Part shown: piece by piece, positions 61,466 through 64,000 of the stretch | How the letters are laid out: each line of letters begins with the position of its first letter | Position numbering within the stretch: position 1 is the first letter of the stretch | From: JAILLW01 sp045640525 | GTDB taxonomy: Bacteria > Bacillota > Clostridia > Lachnospirales > Lachnospiraceae | NCBI GenBank assembly: GCA_045640525.1 | Contig: JAZUFE010000042.1 | Location: 1 to 64,000, forward strand | Length of the DNA stretch: 64,000 bases | Direction: 5' to 3' | Notes under the pieces: model-generated | What the model saw: only the letters and a program-made list of their open reading frames with translations | Database searches by the model: none | Told to the model about the DNA's origin: nothing | Program-made: the position numbers and the translations under genes

Positions 61466-62689
61466 ATGAAAGTTGTTGAAGGTGGAATTGCCTCTCCCCT
61501 AGGTTTCGAGGCAGCAGGAATAGAAGCAGGAGTTAAGTATCAAAACAGGAAAGACATGGCAATTGTTTATTCCCAAAAGCCATGTGTGTGCGCAGGAACA
61601 TTTACATCAAATCTGGTTAAGGCAGCTCCTGTTAAATGGGATATGAAAATAGTCAGTGAATCGAATTTTGCTCAGGCGGTTATAGTGAATACCGGAATCG
61701 CAAATGCCGGTACAGGTGCAGAGGGTATGGGATACTGCGAGCAAACAGCCAAGAAGGCCGCCGAACTTTTGAACATTCCCGTGGATGCCGTACTGATAGG
61801 CTCTACCGGAGTTATCGGAGCCCAGCTTCCGATGGACAGAATAACGGCCGGAGTTGAGAAACTGGTGCAGGCTAAAACACATTCTGACGAAGCCGGCACG
61901 GATGCTTCAAAGGCAATAATGACGACAGATACCGTTAACAAGCAGCTTGCAGTTGAGCTTGAGATTGGCGGAGTTAAAGTTACAATCGGTGCGATGTCGA
62001 AAGGTTCAGGTATGATACATCCTAATATGTGTACAATGCTCGGATACGTAACAACGGATGCCAATATTGGAAAAGAGGCATTGACCAAGATAGTCAAAGA
62101 GGACGTGGTTGATACCTATAATATGATATCGGTTGACGGTGATACTTCCACCAATGATACGCTTTTGGTTATGGCTAACGGAATGGCGGGAAATCCCGAA
62201 ATTAAAATCGGAACCAAAGAATACGAAGACTTCAAGGAAGCTATTCATTTCGTCAATGAAACTCAGGCCAAAAGACTTGCCGGAGACGGTGAAGGTGCAC
62301 AGGCCCTTATAGAATGTAAGGTAATAAATGCCGATACCAAAGAGAATGCAAGAGTACTTGCCAAATCGGTAATATGTTCTTCGCTTACGAAAGCGGCTGT
62401 TTACGGACATGATGCCAACTGGGGAAGAATCCTTTGCGCTTTGGGCTATTCGGGAGCCAAGTTTGATCCCGATAATATGGAATTGTATTACCAGGGGGCT
62501 TCCAATTCGATGCTTATTTATAAGGATGGAATGGGAGTTGACTATTCCGAAGAAGCAGCAACCGAGATTTTGAAGGAATCTGAGGTAAGATTCCTTGTTG
62601 ATATGAAAATGGGAGATAAGACGGCTACGGCATGGGGTTGTGATCTTACATATGATTATGTGAAGATTAATGCGGATTATCGTAGTTAG
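61466..62689 (+). CDS. argJ: Bifunctional ornithine acetyltransferase/N-acetylglutamate synthase
   Basis: 407 aa from ATG 61466 (GATGGAG 7 nt upstream; an ATG at 61454 overlaps the ribosome site). It moves the acetyl group from N-acetylornithine to glutamate. The self-cleavage region reads GSGMIHPNMCTMLGYVTTDA: the Thr nucleophile is kept, but the residue before it is Cys instead of the common Ala. The presence of argJ indicates the cyclic, acetyl-recycling pathway. Confidence 0.95.
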   Translation: MKVVEGGIASPLGFEAAGIEAGVKYQNRKDMAIVYSQKPCVCAGTFTSNLVKAAPVKWDMKIVSESNFAQAVIVNTGIANAGTGAEGMGYCEQTAKKAAELLNIPVDAVLIGSTGVIGAQLPMDRITAGVEKLVQAKTHSDEAGTDASKAIMTTDTVNKQLAVELEIGGVKVTIGAMSKGSGMIHPNMCTMLGYVTTDANIGKEALTKIVKEDVVDTYNMISVDGDTSTNDTLLVMANGMAGNPEIKIGTKEYEDFKEAIHFVNETQAKRLAGDGEGAQALIECKVINADTKENARVLAKSVICSSLTKAAVYGHDANWGRILCALGYSGAKFDPDNMELYYQGASNSMLIYKDGMGVDYSEEAATEILKESEVRFLVDMKMGDKTATAWGCDLTYDYVKINADYRS

Positions 62690-62734
62690 AGTACATGTTT
62701 GACAGACTAAAACGCACCCTGGGAGGAGTAATGT

Positions 62735-63631
62735 ATGGATAAAGATATGCAAAAATACCTGGATAAGGCAGAGGTTTTAATAGAGGCACTTCCTTATATT
62801 CAGAAATTCAATCGTAAAATAATTGTAGTTAAGTATGGCGGTTCGGCCATGAGCAATGAAGAACTTCAAAAGAATGTTATCGAGGACTGTGTTCTTCTTA
62901 AACTTGTAGGCTTCAAACCTATAATAGTTCACGGCGGCGGTAAGGAAATCAGCAGCTGGGTTAAGAAAGTCGGCAAGGAATCACAGTTTATTAACGGATT
63001 GAGAGTCACGGATGCCGAAACTATGGAAATTGCCGAAATGGTCTTAAATAAAGTTAATAAAAGACTTGTGAATATGGTTAACGAACTTGGCGTTTCGGCT
63101 GTGGGATTAAGCGGCAAAGACGGTGGATTGCTGAATGTTGAGAAGAAGTATTCCGACGGTAAAGATATAGGATTCGTAGGAGACGTTAAGAACGTCAATC
63201 CTAAGATCCTTTATGACATGTTGGAGAAGGATTTCCTTCCGATAGTAGCTCCCATAGGATACGGTGATGACTTTGATACATACAATATCAATGCTGATGA
63301 TGCGGCATGTGCCATAGCCAAGGCAGTCGGAGCTGATAAGCTTGTATTTTTGACTGATATCGAAGGTTTGTATAAAGATATCAATGATAAGGAAAGCTTT
63401 ATTTCAAGAATAACGGCAAGTGATGCGGATTCACTTATCAGTGAAGGAATTATCGGGGGCGGTATGCTTCCCAAACTTAACAACTGTACTTCGGCAATTA
63501 AGAGCGGTGTTAATCGAGTGCATATTCTTGACGGAAGAATTCCCCACTGTCTTTTACTTGAAATATTTACCAATGAAGGTGTTGGTACGGCCATTATAAA
63601 AGATGAAGAAAAGGATCAGATAGCAAAATGA
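62735..63631 (+). CDS. argB: Acetylglutamate kinase
   Basis: 298 aa amino-acid kinase. VVKYGGSAM and VHGGGKEI bind ATP and substrate, NGLRVTDAETMEIAEMVL and LTDIEGLY follow. It phosphorylates N-acetylglutamate, the step normally inhibited by arginine; the N-terminal helix (about 1-20) seen in arginine-sensitive enzymes is present. GGGAGGAG lies 7 nt before ATG. Its stop overlaps the argD start (ATGA). Confidence 0.96.
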   Translation: MDKDMQKYLDKAEVLIEALPYIQKFNRKIIVVKYGGSAMSNEELQKNVIEDCVLLKLVGFKPIIVHGGGKEISSWVKKVGKESQFINGLRVTDAETMEIAEMVLNKVNKRLVNMVNELGVSAVGLSGKDGGLLNVEKKYSDGKDIGFVGDVKNVNPKILYDMLEKDFLPIVAPIGYGDDFDTYNINADDAACAIAKAVGADKLVFLTDIEGLYKDINDKESFISRITASDADSLISEGIIGGGMLPKLNNCTSAIKSGVNRVHILDGRIPHCLLLEIFTNEGVGTAIIKDEEKDQIAK

Positions 63632-64000
63632 ATATGAAAGAATATATCGATGAAGCAGAAAGCGTGCTTCTTCACACATACAACAGGTATCAGATAGTTT
63701 TCGATAAAGGGGACGGAGTATATCTTTATGATTTGAACGGAAAGAAATACTTGGATTTTTGTGCGGGAATTGCTGTTTTTGCTTTGGGATACAATAATGA
63801 AGCGTATAACAATGCATTAAAGGGACAGATTGACAAGATAATTCATACATCAAATTACTATTACAACGTTCCTGCCATTGAGGCTGCCAAAGGACTTTTG
63901 AAGGTATCGGGAATGGACAGGGTGTTCTTCACCAACTCCGGTGCCGAAGCAATAGAAGGAGCTATCAAAGCTGCAAGAAAATACGCATACAATAAGGACG
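63628..64000 (+). CDS. argD: Acetylornithine aminotransferase (5' part, cut by window end)
   Basis: The first 124 codons are present. YDLNGKKYLDFCAGIAV and FFTNSGAEAIEGAIKAARKY are characteristic of class III PLP aminotransferases; the PLP Lys lies beyond the window. It transfers an amino group from glutamate to N-acetylglutamate semialdehyde. The start overlaps the argB stop by 4 bp; ATG 63634 is an alternative. Confidence 0.93.
   Translation, partial: MNMKEYIDEAESVLLHTYNRYQIVFDKGDGVYLYDLNGKKYLDFCAGIAVFALGYNNEAYNNALKGQIDKIIHTSNYYYNVPAIEAAKGLLKVSGMDRVFFTNSGAEAIEGAIKAARKYAYNKD

Overview
The window looks like the chromosome of an AT-rich anaerobic Firmicute of the Lachnospiraceae type (Butyrivibrio/Roseburia-like). 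The evidence is low-GC coding with strong AGGAG-type ribosome sites, families typical of that clade (DUF4250, DUF4364, DUF5722), a CIRCE-controlled clpB, PP2C/STAS partner-switch proteins and several diguanylate cyclases. Genus is an inference only. No rRNA is present. The single intact RNA gene is tRNA-Leu(UAG) at 5607-5686.

Layout. 1-5500: the 3' end of an unknown gene, two divergent MATE exporters, a lipoprotein gene, and two long non-coding stretches filled with small palindromic repeats. There are four 37-nt units at 3555-3787 and five 36-nt units at 5087-5389; a sixth 36-nt unit lies at 48733. 5456-11227: a promoter, two tRNA-Leu(CAG)-like 5' halves and tRNA-Leu(UAG). Its 3' end is the attachment site of a shrunken 5.5-kb phage-like element with att repeats, arm sites, truncated integrase, HUH Rep, RNase H-like protein, broken ADP-ribosyltransferase polyvalent protein, holin, a 35-aa membrane protein and endolysin. 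11301-16339: a membrane-anchored unknown, a HelD-like helicase with an unusual C-terminal domain resembling the GH31 N-terminal domain, and a DMT transporter. 16515-27726: a three-module NRPS (A-T-C-A-T-C-A-T-R) translationally coupled to a SpoIIE-type phosphatase/anti-sigma-kinase-like receptor and a STAS protein. 27837-37902: a secreted triple-repeat protein, a cation/Ca2+ exchanger, a CheX-like/CheY pair, glycogen phosphorylase, a diguanylate cyclase, a CPBP protease and a nuclease-XPD helicase. 37903-38173: a convergent gap with three DnaA boxes.

38174-48595: a degenerate GGDEF protein, then a six-gene export operon (heterodimeric ABC exporter, a P1B-ATPase that has lost its nucleotide-binding domain, and a MacA/MacB-like tripartite pump). 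48596-55642: CIRCE-clpB, DUF4250, rarA, a DUF5722 glycosidase-like protein and DUF4364. 55696-64000: two arginine transcription units diverging from an ArgR-box region. argG leads a leftward operon with DUF1294, a LytTR regulator, malic enzyme and an acyltransferase; argC-argJ-argB-argD run rightward off the window.

The most unusual items are the twin anticodon-hairpin units ahead of tRNA-Leu, the two helically spaced palindrome families of the same size, a structured 5' leader shared by clpB and a lipoprotein gene, the HelD fusion, the N-domain-less P1B-ATPase, and the NRPS whose loading adenylation domain lacks the amino-acid-binding Asp and which is coupled to a partner-switch pair. All family assignments come from reading motifs; no database search was run.
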